NCBI RefSeq assembly: GCF_000716875.1
Contig: NZ_JNWQ01000012.1
Span: forward strand, 1-64,000
Direction: 5' to 3'
Source: Streptomyces novaecaesareae
GTDB taxonomy: Bacteria > Actinomycetota > Actinomycetes > Streptomycetales > Streptomycetaceae
Length of the DNA: 64,000 nt
The position numbers were made by a program, and so were the translations under genes. Below are positions 33,026 to 42,338 of the stretch, piece after piece (positions within the stretch are counted from its first letter, which is position 1; every line of letters begins with the position of its first letter). The notes beneath the pieces are model-generated. The model was not told where the DNA came from and ran no database searches. It was given only the letters and a program-made list of their open reading frames with translations.

Positions 33026-35104
33026 GTGACCATCACCGACGCCTACCTTGCCCTCAGCGCCCGCACCGGCCGGTTCACCTTCGGCGCGCCGCGCGCGTAC
33101 ACCCTCGCCGAGGACGGTACCCGGCTGCTGCTGCTCCGCTCCACCGGTTCCGAGGACCCGGTCGACCGCCTCCACCTGGTCGACACCGCCACCGGCGAGG
33201 AGCGCCTGGTCGCCGACCCGGCCGCGCTGCTGCCCGGCCGCAGCGGCCGCCGCGACGACCTGCCCGCCGTCGAGCGCCGGCTGCGCGAACGCACCCGGCT
33301 GGTCGCCGCCGGGATCGGCACGTACGCCGCCACCGCCGACCTCGCGGTCGCCGTCTTCACCCTCGACGGCCGGCTGTTCCGCACCGACACCGCCGCCGGC
33401 ACCAGCGACGAACTCCCCGTCGCCGGGCCCGCGTTCGACCCCCGCCCGGACGCCACCGGACAGCGCGTCGCCTACGTCGCCGGGGACGCCCTGTACGTCA
33501 CCCCCGGCCTCGCCCCGCTCTCCCCCGCCGACGGCGCCCGCTGGGGCGTCGCCGAGTTCGCCGCCGCCGAGGAACTCGGCCGCGCCCGGGGCCACTGGTG
33601 GCGCCCGGACGGCGGCGCGCTGCTCGCCGCCCGGGTCGACGAATCCGCCCTCCCCCGACGCCACTTCGCCGACCCGGCCCACCCCGGCGAGGCACCCGAG
33701 GACTTCGCCTACCCGCAGGCCGGCGGCCCCAACGCGGACGTCCAGCTCTGGGTGCTCGGCCTCGACGGCGGCCGGGTCCGGCTGCACTGGGACGCCGACG
33801 CCTTCCCGTACCTCTGCGCCGCCTCCTGGGCCTGCGACCAGGAGGTGCTGCTCACCGTCGCCGACCGCCTGCAGCAGAACGTGCTGCTGCTCGCCGCCGA
33901 CCCGGCCACCGGCCGCACCCGCGAACTGTCCCGCACCACCGACGAGTTCTGGGTGGACGACCTGCCCGGCACTCCCGCCAGGCTGCCCGGCGGCCGGCTG
34001 CTCACCGTCCACGACACCCCGCAGGCCCGCGGCCTCGCGCTCGACGGCAAGCCGCTGGACACCACCGGCCTGCAGATCCGCCGGGTGGTCGGACGGCTGC
34101 ACGGACGGCTGCTCTGCGAGACCGGCCAGGGCGATCCGGCCGACCAGCACGTCCACCTGATCGACCCGGACGGCGGCGCCCCCGAACCCCTCACCACCGG
34201 CCCGGGCGTGCACTCCGCCCTCGCCGCCGGCGACACCCTGCTGCTCACCTCGGCCGGCCCCCGGGGCATCCGCCGCACCGTCCGCCGCACCGCCGACCGC
34301 GACGGCCGCGAACTGCCGCTCACCGACCTGTCCGCCGCGCTGCCGTACCCCGTCCGCCCGCAGCTGGCCCGGGTCACCGACCGCGCACTGCCGAGCGCCG
34401 TGGTGTACCCGCGCGAGCACACCCCCGGCTGGCGGCTGCCCGTCCTGCTGGACGTCTACGGCGGGCCCGGCTACCAGGCCGTGGCCACCGAGCCGCGCCG
34501 CTGGCAGCTCCGCCAGTGGTGGGCCGACCAGGGCTTCGCCGTCGTCACCACCGACAACCGCGGCACCCCGTTCGTCTCCCCCGACTTCACCCGGGCGATC
34601 TTCCGCCGCTTCTCGCAGGCCGCCCTGGACGACCAGGTCGACGCCTTGCACGCGCTCGCCGCGCGCCACCCGGACCTCGACCTCGGCCGGGTCGGCGTGC
34701 GCGGGTGGTCGTACGGCGGCTACTTCGCCGCACTCGCCGTGCTGCGCCGCCCGGACGTCTTCCACGCCGCCTGCGCGGGCGCCCCGCCCACCGACTTCCG
34801 GCTGTACGACACCGCGTACACCGAGCGCTACCTCGGCCTGCCGCAGGACAACCCCGAGGGCTACGCCGGCGACTGCCTGCTCACCGACGCGCCCGGGCTG
34901 ACCAGGCCGCTGCTGCTGATCCACGGGCTGGCCGACGACAACGTCCACCCCGCGCACACCCTGCTGCTCTCCCAGGCGCTCACCGCAGCCGGCCGGCCGC
35001 ACGCCGTACTGCCGCTGCCGGGCGTCACCCACATGACCCCGGACGGCCTGAACGAGCAGCTCGCCCAGGCCGAACTCGCCTTTCTCCGGGACGCCTTGGG
35101 GTAA
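33026..35104 (+). CDS. S9-family dipeptidyl-peptidase IV-like serine peptidase
   Basis: A 692-residue cytoplasmic peptidase without a signal peptide. The N-terminal beta-propeller (to about residue 430) has the DPP IV-type DESALPRRHFADPAHP region; the alpha/beta-hydrolase domain holds S562 in RGWSYGGY, an Asp at 637 in GLADDNVH and H669 in GVTHMT. Enzymes of this group remove X-Pro (and X-hydroxyPro) dipeptides from peptide ends. The GTG at 33026 is preferred because an ATG at 32978 sits on the operator edge. It is divergent from the aminotransferase and shares site a. Context suggests a role in using proline-rich peptides. Confidence 0.9.
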   Translation: MTITDAYLALSARTGRFTFGAPRAYTLAEDGTRLLLLRSTGSEDPVDRLHLVDTATGEERLVADPAALLPGRSGRRDDLPAVERRLRERTRLVAAGIGTYAATADLAVAVFTLDGRLFRTDTAAGTSDELPVAGPAFDPRPDATGQRVAYVAGDALYVTPGLAPLSPADGARWGVAEFAAAEELGRARGHWWRPDGGALLAARVDESALPRRHFADPAHPGEAPEDFAYPQAGGPNADVQLWVLGLDGGRVRLHWDADAFPYLCAASWACDQEVLLTVADRLQQNVLLLAADPATGRTRELSRTTDEFWVDDLPGTPARLPGGRLLTVHDTPQARGLALDGKPLDTTGLQIRRVVGRLHGRLLCETGQGDPADQHVHLIDPDGGAPEPLTTGPGVHSALAAGDTLLLTSAGPRGIRRTVRRTADRDGRELPLTDLSAALPYPVRPQLARVTDRALPSAVVYPREHTPGWRLPVLLDVYGGPGYQAVATEPRRWQLRQWWADQGFAVVTTDNRGTPFVSPDFTRAIFRRFSQAALDDQVDALHALAARHPDLDLGRVGVRGWSYGGYFAALAVLRRPDVFHAACAGAPPTDFRLYDTAYTERYLGLPQDNPEGYAGDCLLTDAPGLTRPLLLIHGLADDNVHPAHTLLLSQALTAAGRPHAVLPLPGVTHMTPDGLNEQLAQAELAFLRDALG

Positions 35105-35196
35105 TCCATCCCATTGCGCCGCCCGAGCCGGACTGCGACACTCCGCGTGGTCACCGCCCGGCCCGGGCGGCGCGACGGAACGGGGAGAGCACGCGG

Positions 35197-35574
35197 ATGA
35201 GGATCGACAGACCCGGCCCGGTCGGGCAGCGGCAGTGGACCCCACTGACCGCCGGCAACGCCGGCCTCGCGTTCGGACTGGAGCTCGCCATGCTGGCGGC
35301 GCTCTGCTACTGGGGCTTCAGGACCGGCTCCAACCTCGGCACCCGGCTGCTGCTGGGGCTCGGCGCACCGGCCCTGGCGGCAGCCGTCTGGGGCCTGTTC
35401 CTGGCCGCGGGCGGGCCGAAGTACCGGCTGCCGCTCGCCGCGGAGATCCTCCTCAAGCTGCTGGTGCTCGGCACCGCCGCGCTCGCCCTGTACGCCACCG
35501 GGCGGACCACGCTCGCCGCGGTGTACGGCGGGCTGGTGGTGGTCAGCGTGGCGCTGGAGTACACCACCCGCTGA
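35197..35574 (+). CDS. YrdB/DUF2568-type membrane protein
   Basis: A 125-residue protein with four hydrophobic segments: NAGLAFGLELAMLAALCYWGF, LLLGLGAPALAAAVWGLFLA, LAAEILLKLLVLGTAALALYA and LAAVYGGLVVVSVALEY. The pattern and GPKYRLP loop match the small DUF2568 family of unknown function. GGGGAGAG lies 7-8 bases before the ATG. It follows the S9 peptidase by 92 bp and might be co-transcribed; otherwise nothing links them. A hairpin follows at about 35575-35660 that would serve as its terminator, but it is imperfect. Confidence 0.8.
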   Translation: MRIDRPGPVGQRQWTPLTAGNAGLAFGLELAMLAALCYWGFRTGSNLGTRLLLGLGAPALAAAVWGLFLAAGGPKYRLPLAAEILLKLLVLGTAALALYATGRTTLAAVYGGLVVVSVALEYTTR

Positions 35575-35691
35575 CGGCAGCTCCGCTGACGATCCGGCAG
35601 CGGCAACGGCAGCGGCCGGAAGGGGCGTCGCACCTCCGCGTGCGGCGCCCCTTCCGCTTGCTCCGGACCTCTTCCACGTGACCCGTGACAT

Positions 35692-35703
35692 GTGAAATAT
35701 TAC
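35692..35703 (+). promoter_or_regulatory. Shared dyad operator, site b (M6 protease)
   Basis: GTGAAATATTAC, 104 bp upstream of the M6 start. In context CATGTGAAATATTAC differs at one position from site f. An additional box GTGACCCGTGACAT precedes it at 35678-35691. Confidence 0.7.
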
Positions 35704-35715
35704 CTGCGCTTCACC

Positions 35716-35748
35716 GACCCAACCCAGACCCAACCCGGACCCAACCCC
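35716..35748 (+). repeat. 11-bp tandem repeat in the M6 protease leader
   Basis: GACCCAACCC plus one variable base three times (35716-35726, 35727-35737, 35738-35748), between site b and the start codon, in the presumed 5' untranslated region. Confidence 0.85.
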
Positions 35749-35807
35749 AGGCCGATATCCCAGGCCCATGCCCGAAGCACCCCCATCCCCCGGAAAGGAC
35801 CGGTCAG

Positions 35808-38177
35808 TTGCGCAGACTGTCCGCGGCCCTCGCAGCCGCGCTCACCACGAGCGCGATAGCGGCCACCCTGCTGGGCACGCCCGCCCAGGCCGCGCCCCCA
35901 GCCCCCGTCACCGCCGCCGCCACGGCGGCGGACCCGGCCGAGCAGGGCGCCGAGGCCCCGCCCGCACCGCTCGTCCCGCAGGAGCGGGAGCGCCAGGCGC
36001 TCCGCAGCAAGGCCCTGGAGCAGCTCAACAAGGGCACCGTCGCCAGGACCGCCGACAAACGGGCCCCCGCGAAGGTGAGGATCGGCAACGACTACGTCCA
36101 ACTGGCGCACCAGCGCACGGACAAGGTCTTCGTGATCCTCGCCCAGTTCGGCGACGAGGTCGACAACTCCACCCAGTGGAACGGCCAGCCCCGCTACGGC
36201 GGCACGCCCGGCCCGCGCCACAACCAGATCCCCCAGCCGGGCAGGGACGACAACCACACGCTGTGGTCGGCGGACTTCGACCGCTCGTACTACCAGAAGA
36301 TGTTCTTCGACGACACGCCCGGCGCGGTGTCGATGCGCAACTACTACCGCACCCAGTCCTCCGGCCGGTACGACGTCGAGGGCACCGTCAGCGACTGGGT
36401 CACCGTCCCGTACAACGAGGCCCGCTACGGCAGCAACAAGGGCCCGCAGGGCTCCGGCGCCTGGACGCAGGCCCAGGAGTTCGTCCGGGACGCCGTCAAG
36501 GCCTGGTACGACGGCGAAGTCGCCAAGGGCCGCTCCGTCGCCGACATCAAGGCGCAGCTCGCCCAGTACGACGTCTACGACCGCTACGACCACGACAAGA
36601 ACGGCGAGTTCAACCAGCCCGACGGCTACCTGGACAACGTCATCGTGGTGCACGCCGGCGTGGACGAGACCTGGGGCGGCGGAGCCCAGGGCGCCGACGC
36701 CCTGTGGGCGCACCGCAGTTGGGCCTTCCCGGACGCGACCGGGCAGACCGGCCCGGACGGCGACAAGATCGGCGGCGCACCGGTCGGCGACACCGGCCTC
36801 TACGTCTACGACTACGTCCAGGGCGGCGAGAACAGCGGCGTCGGCCTGTTCGCCCACGAGTACGGCCACAACCTCGGCCTGCCCGACCTGTACAGCACCA
36901 CCGGCGGGGACAACAGCGTCAACTTCTGGTCGCTGATGTCCTCCGGCTCGTACCTGGGCAAGGGCCCCAACACCACCGGCGGCTACCCGGGCGACCTCGA
37001 CGCCTGGAGCAAGCTGCAGTTCGGCTGGCTCAACTACGACGAGGCGCAGGCCGCGACCCGCTCCAGCCACGCCCTCGGGGTGAGCAGCTACAACACCGAC
37101 CAGGCGCAGGCGGTCCTCGTGCACCTGCCGGACGGCACCACCAGCACCGACCTCGCCGACCCGTACGAGGGCGGCGCCCAGTGGTGGAGCGACACCGGCG
37201 ACAACCTCGACAACTCCCTCGCCCGGGACCTCGACCTGCGCACCGCCGCCGGGCCCGCCGCGCTGGACGCCGCGGTCTGGTACGACACCGAGCAGGACTA
37301 CGACTTCCTGACCGTCGAGGCCTCCACCGACCAGGGCCAGCACTGGACCGCCCTGGGCGGCACCGTCGACGGCGCCCCGATCGGCAACACCAGCGCCAAC
37401 ACCCCCGGGCTGAGCGGCAGTTCCGGCGCCTACCGGAAGCTGCACATCCCGCTGGACGGCTACCTCGGCCAACAGGTCCGGCTGCGCTTCCACGCCACCT
37501 CGGACGGCAACACCCACGGCCGGGGCGTGCTGGTGGACGCCGTGAAGGCGACCGCCGGCGGCACCGAGATCTTCTCCGACGGCGCCGAGCACGGCGCGAA
37601 CGGCTGGACGGCCACCGGCTTCACCGTCATCACCGGCCGCACCGCCGTCAAGCAGCACCCGCGCGCGTACATCGCCGAGAACCGCCGCTACACCGGCTAC
37701 GGGGCGTTCCTGAAGACCGGCCCGTACAACTTCGGCTACGGCGGCGTCGCGGGCAAGGCCAACGTGGTCGACAACTACCCGTACCAGGAGGGCGTCCTGC
37801 TCTGGCTGTGGGACACCTCGTACGGCGACAACAACACCAAGGACCACCCCGGCGGCGGGCTGATCCTGCCGATCGACGCCCACCCGACGCCGATCCGCTT
37901 CACCGACGGCACGCTGGTCAACGGGCGGGCGCAGACCTTCGACGCGCCGTTCTCGCTGAAGCCGACCACGCCGTTCACCCTGCACAAGGGCGGGGTCGCG
38001 GTGCGGATCCCGGCCGAGCCGGCCGTCCCGGTCTTCAACGACCACAGCGGGGTGTACGCCGACCCGGCCACCCCGCAGCTGACGGTGAAGGTGCCGGACA
38101 CCAACACGAGGATCGAGGTCGTCCGGGAGTCCCAGGGCGGACGGATCACCACCGTCCGGGTGGGCCCGGCCTCCTGA
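35808..38177 (+). CDS. Secreted M6-family metalloprotease (immune inhibitor A type)
   Basis: A 789-residue exported zinc protease. The TTG start at 35808 gives a signal peptide (LRRLSAALAAALTTSAIAATLLGTPAQA) and has GGAAAGGA nearby; the upstream frame is Pro-rich noncoding leader. A propeptide runs to about residue 90. The zinc site is HEYGHNLGLPD (H350, E351, H354, D360). C-terminal to it are a jelly-roll-like domain (from about 470) and a domain with GVLLWLWDTSYGDNN, as in InhA proteases. It degrades proteins outside the cell; members act on collagen, fibrin and host peptides among others. The operator b upstream joins it to the hydroxyproline regulon. Confidence 0.93.
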   Translation: MRRLSAALAAALTTSAIAATLLGTPAQAAPPAPVTAAATAADPAEQGAEAPPAPLVPQERERQALRSKALEQLNKGTVARTADKRAPAKVRIGNDYVQLAHQRTDKVFVILAQFGDEVDNSTQWNGQPRYGGTPGPRHNQIPQPGRDDNHTLWSADFDRSYYQKMFFDDTPGAVSMRNYYRTQSSGRYDVEGTVSDWVTVPYNEARYGSNKGPQGSGAWTQAQEFVRDAVKAWYDGEVAKGRSVADIKAQLAQYDVYDRYDHDKNGEFNQPDGYLDNVIVVHAGVDETWGGGAQGADALWAHRSWAFPDATGQTGPDGDKIGGAPVGDTGLYVYDYVQGGENSGVGLFAHEYGHNLGLPDLYSTTGGDNSVNFWSLMSSGSYLGKGPNTTGGYPGDLDAWSKLQFGWLNYDEAQAATRSSHALGVSSYNTDQAQAVLVHLPDGTTSTDLADPYEGGAQWWSDTGDNLDNSLARDLDLRTAAGPAALDAAVWYDTEQDYDFLTVEASTDQGQHWTALGGTVDGAPIGNTSANTPGLSGSSGAYRKLHIPLDGYLGQQVRLRFHATSDGNTHGRGVLVDAVKATAGGTEIFSDGAEHGANGWTATGFTVITGRTAVKQHPRAYIAENRRYTGYGAFLKTGPYNFGYGGVAGKANVVDNYPYQEGVLLWLWDTSYGDNNTKDHPGGGLILPIDAHPTPIRFTDGTLVNGRAQTFDAPFSLKPTTPFTLHKGGVAVRIPAEPAVPVFNDHSGVYADPATPQLTVKVPDTNTRIEVVRESQGGRITTVRVGPAS

Positions 38178-38194
38178 GCGGGACAACGCCGAAA

Positions 38195-38234
38195 AGGCCC
38201 CGGGTCCCCCCGGTGACAAGGGGACCCGGGGCCT
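38195..38234 (+). terminator. Terminator after the M6 protease gene
   Basis: A perfect 15-bp stem (38195-38209 with 38220-38234) and 10-base loop, followed by GTCTCT. Confidence 0.75.
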
Positions 38235-38246
38235 GTCTCTGCAGGT

Positions 38247-38282
38247 CATGCGGGCCATGCGGGCCATGCGGGCCATGCGGGT
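38247..38282. repeat. 9-bp tandem repeat, four copies
   Basis: CATGCGGGC three times and CATGCGGGT once, between the M6 terminator and the Opp operon. The rest of the gap 38283-38388 shows nothing. Confidence 0.85.
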
Positions 38283-38388
38283 AACGTGCCTGCTCAGCAG
38301 CGGTCGTGCCGGGGGGCGGTGGATCCCGGTCGGACGCGGCCCTCGTAAGGTTCCCCGCCGCGCCCGACCGGGGGTTTCGGTGCCCGGC

Positions 38389-39405
38389 TCACATCACCGG
38401 GAGGTCCCGGCTCAGCCCTCCGGGAAGTGGCCCCTCCGGGAAGTGGCAGGCCGCCTGCCGGCTGCCCGGCCCGGCGATCCGCAGCAGCGGCCGCTCCGTA
38501 CGGCACAGGTCCTGCGCCTTCGGGCAGCGCGGGTGGAAGCTGCACCCGGGCGGCGGGTCGGCCGGGCTCGGCGGGTCGCCGAGCAGCACGATCCGCTCGC
38601 GCGTCCGCTCGGCCTGCGGGTCCGGCAGCGGCACCGCGGACAGCAGCGCCCTGGTGTACGGGTGCGCGGGGCTGCCGTACACCTCGGCCTTGTCGCCGAT
38701 CTCCACGATCCGGCCCAGGTACATCACCGCGACCCGGTCGCAGACCCGTTTGACCACCGAGAGGTCGTGCGCGATGAACACGTACGCCAGCCCGAGCTCC
38801 CGCTGGAGCCGCTCCATCAGGTTGACCACCTGGGCCTGGATGGACACGTCCAGCGCGGAGACCGGCTCGTCGGCGATCACCAGCCGCGGCGAGGTGGCCA
38901 GTGAGCGGGCGATCCCGATGCGCTGCGCCTGGCCGCCGGAGAACTCGTGCGGGTAGCGGTCCAGGTGCTCGGGGATCAGCCCGACCAGTTCCATCAGCTC
39001 GGCGGCCCGCTTGCGCGCCGCCGCCGCGCTCTCGCCCTGGACCAGCAGCGGCTCGGAGATGATCCGGGACACCGTCTGCCGGGGGTTGAGCGAGGAGTAC
39101 GGGTCCTGGAAGACCATCTGCAGGTCCCGCCGGTGCGGGCGCAGCCGGGCCTGGGAGAGCCCGCCGATCTCGGTGCCGTCGAAGGTGACGGTGCCCGAGG
39201 TCGGGTCGAGCAGCCGGACGATCATCCGGCCGGTGGTGGACTTGCCGCAGCCGGACTCGCCGACCAGGCCGAGGGTCTCCCCCGCGCCGACGTCGAAGCT
39301 GACCCCGTCCACCGCCCGGATCGGCGCCCCGGGCCGCCCGGTGCGGCTGCGCCGACCGGCGAAGGTCTTCACCAAGTCCCGTACGGACAACAAGGGTTCG
39401 GTCAT
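38389..39405 (-). CDS. Peptide ABC transporter ATP-binding protein (OppF type)
   Basis: A 338-residue ATPase. Walker [10 protein letters not shown] is near residues 49-57, the signature FSGGQAQR and Walker B LVIADEP follow, and the C-terminal oligopeptide-transporter domain contains the four-cysteine iron-sulfur-like motif [14 protein letters not shown] and ACHF. Its ATG overlaps the OppD stop (TGATG). The C-terminus is altered: a 16-bp tandem duplication (38416-38431 and 38432-38447) shifts the frame, so that HFPEG no longer meets the TGA at 38412-38414 but continues [13 protein letters not shown]. The added residues follow the last domain and are probably harmless. It drives peptide uptake with OppD. 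Confidence 0.92.
   Translation of the reverse strand: MTEPLLSVRDLVKTFAGRRSRTGRPGAPIRAVDGVSFDVGAGETLGLVGESGCGKSTTGRMIVRLLDPTSGTVTFDGTEIGGLSQARLRPHRRDLQMVFQDPYSSLNPRQTVSRIISEPLLVQGESAAAARKRAAELMELVGLIPEHLDRYPHEFSGGQAQRIGIARSLATSPRLVIADEPVSALDVSIQAQVVNLMERLQRELGLAYVFIAHDLSVVKRVCDRVAVMYLGRIVEIGDKAEVYGSPAHPYTRALLSAVPLPDPQAERTRERIVLLGDPPSPADPPPGCSFHPRCPKAQDLCRTERPLLRIAGPGSRQAACHFPEGPLPGGLSRDLPVM
38416..38447 (-). repeat. 16-bp exact tandem duplication at the oppF 3' end
   Basis: CCCTCCGGGAAGTGGC twice in a row. 16 is not a multiple of three, so the second copy changes the reading frame and moves the oppF stop codon 23 bp downstream, from 38412 to 38389. Confidence 0.9.
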
Positions 39406-40403
39406 CAGAGCACCCCTTCCGGCACCAGCGGCAGGTGGCAGGCGGCCTGGTGGCCGGGGGCGAGCGGGCCGAGCACGGGGCGCTCGGCCAGGCAGCGGGC
39501 GTGTTCCTCGGCGGACGCGGCGGTGGTGCGGGCGCAGCGCGGGGCGAAGGAGCAGCCGGGGGCGGGGGCGATCAGCGACGGCGGGCTGCCGGGGATGGCC
39601 CGCAGCGGGGCGTCGTCGGTGTCGTCCAGCCGCGGCAGCGAGTCCAGCAGGCCGCGGGTGTACGGGTGCGCGGGTTGCGCGAACAGCCGGTCCACCGGAG
39701 CCTGTTCGGCTGCCCGGCCGCCGTACATGACCAGCACCTCGTGGGCGACCCGGGCGACCACGCCGAGGTCGTGGGTGATCATCACGACGCCGAGGCCGCG
39801 CTCCTGCTGGATCCGGGCGATCAGGTCGAGGATCTGCGCCTGGACGGTGACGTCGAGGGCCGTGGTGGGCTCGTCGGCGATCAGCAGGTCGGGTTCGCAG
39901 GCGAGCGCCATGGCGATCATGACGCGCTGCCGCATGCCGCCGGAGAACTGGTGCGGGTACTCGTCGACCCGGCGGGCCGGCTCCGGGATGCCGACCTCGG
40001 CCAGCATCTCCACCGCGCGGGCCCGGCCCGCCTTGCGGTTGGCCTTGAAGTGCACCCGGTAGTGCTCGGCGATCTGTTCGCCGACGGTGTAGAAGGGGTG
40101 CAGGCTGGACAGCGGGTCCTGGAAGATCATCGCGGCCCGGCGGCCCCGGACGGTGCCGAGTTCCTTCTCCCCGAGCCCGTTCAACTCCTGCCCGTGCAGC
40201 CGGATCGAGCCGGTGACGGCGGCGCCGCGGTGCAGCCCCATGACGGCGAGCGAGGTGACGGACTTGCCGCTGCCCGACTCACCGACCAGGCCGAGGGTGC
40301 GCCCGGCCTCGACGCTGAACGAGATGCCGTCCACCGCGCGGACGGTGCCCCGGGGCGTGTCGAAGGCGACCTTGAGGTCCTCGACCTCCAGAAGGGGAGC
40401 CAT
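39405..40403 (-). CDS. Peptide ABC transporter ATP-binding protein (OppD type)
   Basis: A 332-residue ATPase. Walker [10 protein letters not shown] is near residues 42-50, signature FSGGMRQRV, Walker [13 protein letters not shown], and the C-terminal oligopeptide-transporter domain with [21 protein letters not shown] and ACH cysteines. The ATG at 40403 overlaps the permease stop (TGATG); the frame upstream lies within oppB. It forms a heterodimer with OppF on the inner face of the membrane. Confidence 0.95.
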   Translation of the reverse strand: MAPLLEVEDLKVAFDTPRGTVRAVDGISFSVEAGRTLGLVGESGSGKSVTSLAVMGLHRGAAVTGSIRLHGQELNGLGEKELGTVRGRRAAMIFQDPLSSLHPFYTVGEQIAEHYRVHFKANRKAGRARAVEMLAEVGIPEPARRVDEYPHQFSGGMRQRVMIAMALACEPDLLIADEPTTALDVTVQAQILDLIARIQQERGLGVVMITHDLGVVARVAHEVLVMYGGRAAEQAPVDRLFAQPAHPYTRGLLDSLPRLDDTDDAPLRAIPGSPPSLIAPAPGCSFAPRCARTTAASAEEHARCLAERPVLGPLAPGHQAACHLPLVPEGVL

Positions 40404-41389
40404 CAGTACCTCACTCTCGGGTCGACGTAGGCGTAGAGCAGGTCGACCAGCAGGTTCGCGGCGACGATGAAGGCGGCCGCGAGCAGGGTGACGCCGAGGA
40501 TGACGGGCTGGTCGGAGCGGACCAGCGCGTCGTAGAAGAGCCGTCCGACCCCGGGCAGTCCGAAGATCGACTCCGTGATGACGGCGCCGGCCAGCAGTCC
40601 GCCGAGGTCCATCCCGAAGATGGTCAGGATCGGCGTCATCCCGGAACGCAGCCCGTGCTTGACGGTGACCGTCCGCGGCGGCAGGCCCTTGGCGCGGGCG
40701 GTGCGGATGTACGGTTCGGCCATCGCCTCGATCATCGAGTTGCGGCTCTGCCGGGCGTACATGGCCGCGTACAGCAGGGCCAGGGCGATCCACGGCAGCA
40801 GCAGGTTGGAGGCCCAGGTGAAGGGGTTCTCGGTGAACGCGTGGTACGCCGGGTAGGGCAGCAGCCCGGCCGTCCTGACGACGCCCCAGATCAGCATGAT
40901 CGAGGTGAAGTAGACCGGCAGCGAGGCGGCGCCCACCGAGAGCACCATCAGCGTCCGGTCGGTCGCCCCGCCCTTGCGCAGCGCCGAGGTGACGCCCGCG
41001 CCGAGGCCGAGGACCAGCCAGAGCACGGAGGCGCCGACGGCCAGCGAGACGGAGACGGGCAGCCGGTCGGTGAGCAGGTTCCAGACCGGCAGCGAGTACT
41101 CGTAGGAGTACCCGAGGCAGGGGAAGCCGCAGTGGGTGGCACTCGGTCCGCTGCCGTAGTCGCGTCCGGCGAAGATGCCGGTGAGGTAGGTGGCGAACTG
41201 CTCCCAGACCGGCTTGTCCAGGCCCATCGCCACCTTGACCTCGGCGACCCGCTCGGGGCTGCAGGTCTTGCCGCAGGCGGCCACGGCGGGGTCGGAGGGC
41301 AGCAGGTAGAAGATGGTGAAGGTGATCGCGCAGACGGCCAGCAGGATGCCGGCCGCGGCGAGCAGCCGGCGTCCGAGGTAGAGGATCAC
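40403..41389 (-). CDS. Peptide ABC transporter permease (OppB type)
   Basis: A 328-residue permease with the type B features: an N-terminal segment (LYLGRRLLAAAGILLAVCAITFTIFYLLPSDP, positions 4-36), a large external loop with four cysteines, and five further helices. The EAA-type coupling loop is EPYIRTARAKGLPPRTVTVKHGLRSGMTPIL. It pairs with OppC to form the translocation channel. Start and stop codons overlap those of its neighbours (ATGA with oppC, TGATG with oppD), so the whole set is coupled. Confidence 0.94.
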   Translation of the reverse strand: MILYLGRRLLAAAGILLAVCAITFTIFYLLPSDPAVAACGKTCSPERVAEVKVAMGLDKPVWEQFATYLTGIFAGRDYGSGPSATHCGFPCLGYSYEYSLPVWNLLTDRLPVSVSLAVGASVLWLVLGLGAGVTSALRKGGATDRTLMVLSVGAASLPVYFTSIMLIWGVVRTAGLLPYPAYHAFTENPFTWASNLLLPWIALALLYAAMYARQSRNSMIEAMAEPYIRTARAKGLPPRTVTVKHGLRSGMTPILTIFGMDLGGLLAGAVITESIFGLPGVGRLFYDALVRSDQPVILGVTLLAAAFIVAANLLVDLLYAYVDPRVRY

Positions 41390-42327
41390 GACCGGCCTCC
41401 CCGGGGGTCGAGGATGTCGCGCAGCGCGTCGCCGAGCAGGGTGAAGGCGAGCACGGCGAGGAACAGGAAGGCCGTCGGGATCAGGAAGTACGTCGGGTCG
41501 GTCTCGTAGAAGCTGATGCTCTCGGCGATCATCTGGCCCCAGGACGGGGTCGGCGGGCGGACGCCGACGCCGAGGTAGCTGAGCGCGGCCTCGGTGGCGA
41601 TCATGCCGGGGACGAGCAGCGTGGTGTAGGCGATGATCGGGCCGGAGACGTTCGGCAGGATCTCCCTGCTGAGGATCCGCCAGGAGCGGGCGCCGCCGAC
41701 CTTGGCGGCCTCGACGTACTCGCGGTGCTTGAGCGAGAGGGTCTGGCCGCGCACCACCCGGGCGATGCCGGGCCAGCCGAACAGGCCGATCACCAGGGTC
41801 ATCAGCACGACCCGGTTGACGTCCTTGGCCACCGACATCATCGAGATCATGAAGATCAGGGACGGGAAGGACATGGTGAGGTCCATCAGCCGGGAGAGCA
41901 CGGCGTCGGTGCGGCCGCCGAAGTAGCCGGCCGCGATGCCGGTCAGGGTGCCGGTGACCACGACCACCGCGGTGGCGGTGAAGGCGATCAGCAGGGAGAC
42001 CTGGCCGCCGTGCAGGACCCGGGCGAACAGGTCGCGCCCGGTGGCGGGTTCGACGCCCAGCCAGTGCCGGGTGCCGACCCCGCCGAAGTCGCCGATCGGC
42101 AGGCCGCCGAGGTACGGATCGATCGCGCGCTTGTCGAACTCCTCGGGGGACCAGCCGCCGAGGTCGCTGAGCGGGCCGGCCAGCGCGGCGAGCAGGACCA
42201 GCAGCGCGACGGTGACCAGGCCGAACCGGGCCGCGCCCTTGGCCCAGAGCTGGTCCCAGACCAGCCGCCAGGGCCCCCTGCCTGTGCGGGCGGGGGCCGC
42301 CCCGACCGGTGTTGTGGTGGTACTCAT
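41386..42327 (-). CDS. Peptide ABC transporter permease (OppC type)
   Basis: A 313-residue permease. After a short cytoplasmic N-terminus comes a first helix (FGLVTVALLVLLAALAGPL), an external loop with TRHWLGVEPATGRDLFARVLHGG typical of OppC/DppC, and five more helices with the coupling loop REYVEAAKVGGARSWRILSREILPN. The ATG at 42327 is the first in front of the family's N-terminus; upstream codons belong to the end of the binding-protein gene. It forms the channel with OppB. Confidence 0.94.
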   Translation of the reverse strand: MSTTTTPVGAAPARTGRGPWRLVWDQLWAKGAARFGLVTVALLVLLAALAGPLSDLGGWSPEEFDKRAIDPYLGGLPIGDFGGVGTRHWLGVEPATGRDLFARVLHGGQVSLLIAFTATAVVVVTGTLTGIAAGYFGGRTDAVLSRLMDLTMSFPSLIFMISMMSVAKDVNRVVLMTLVIGLFGWPGIARVVRGQTLSLKHREYVEAAKVGGARSWRILSREILPNVSGPIIAYTTLLVPGMIATEAALSYLGVGVRPPTPSWGQMIAESISFYETDPTYFLIPTAFLFLAVLAFTLLGDALRDILDPRGGRS

Positions 42328-42338
42328 CGGGCGCTCCC

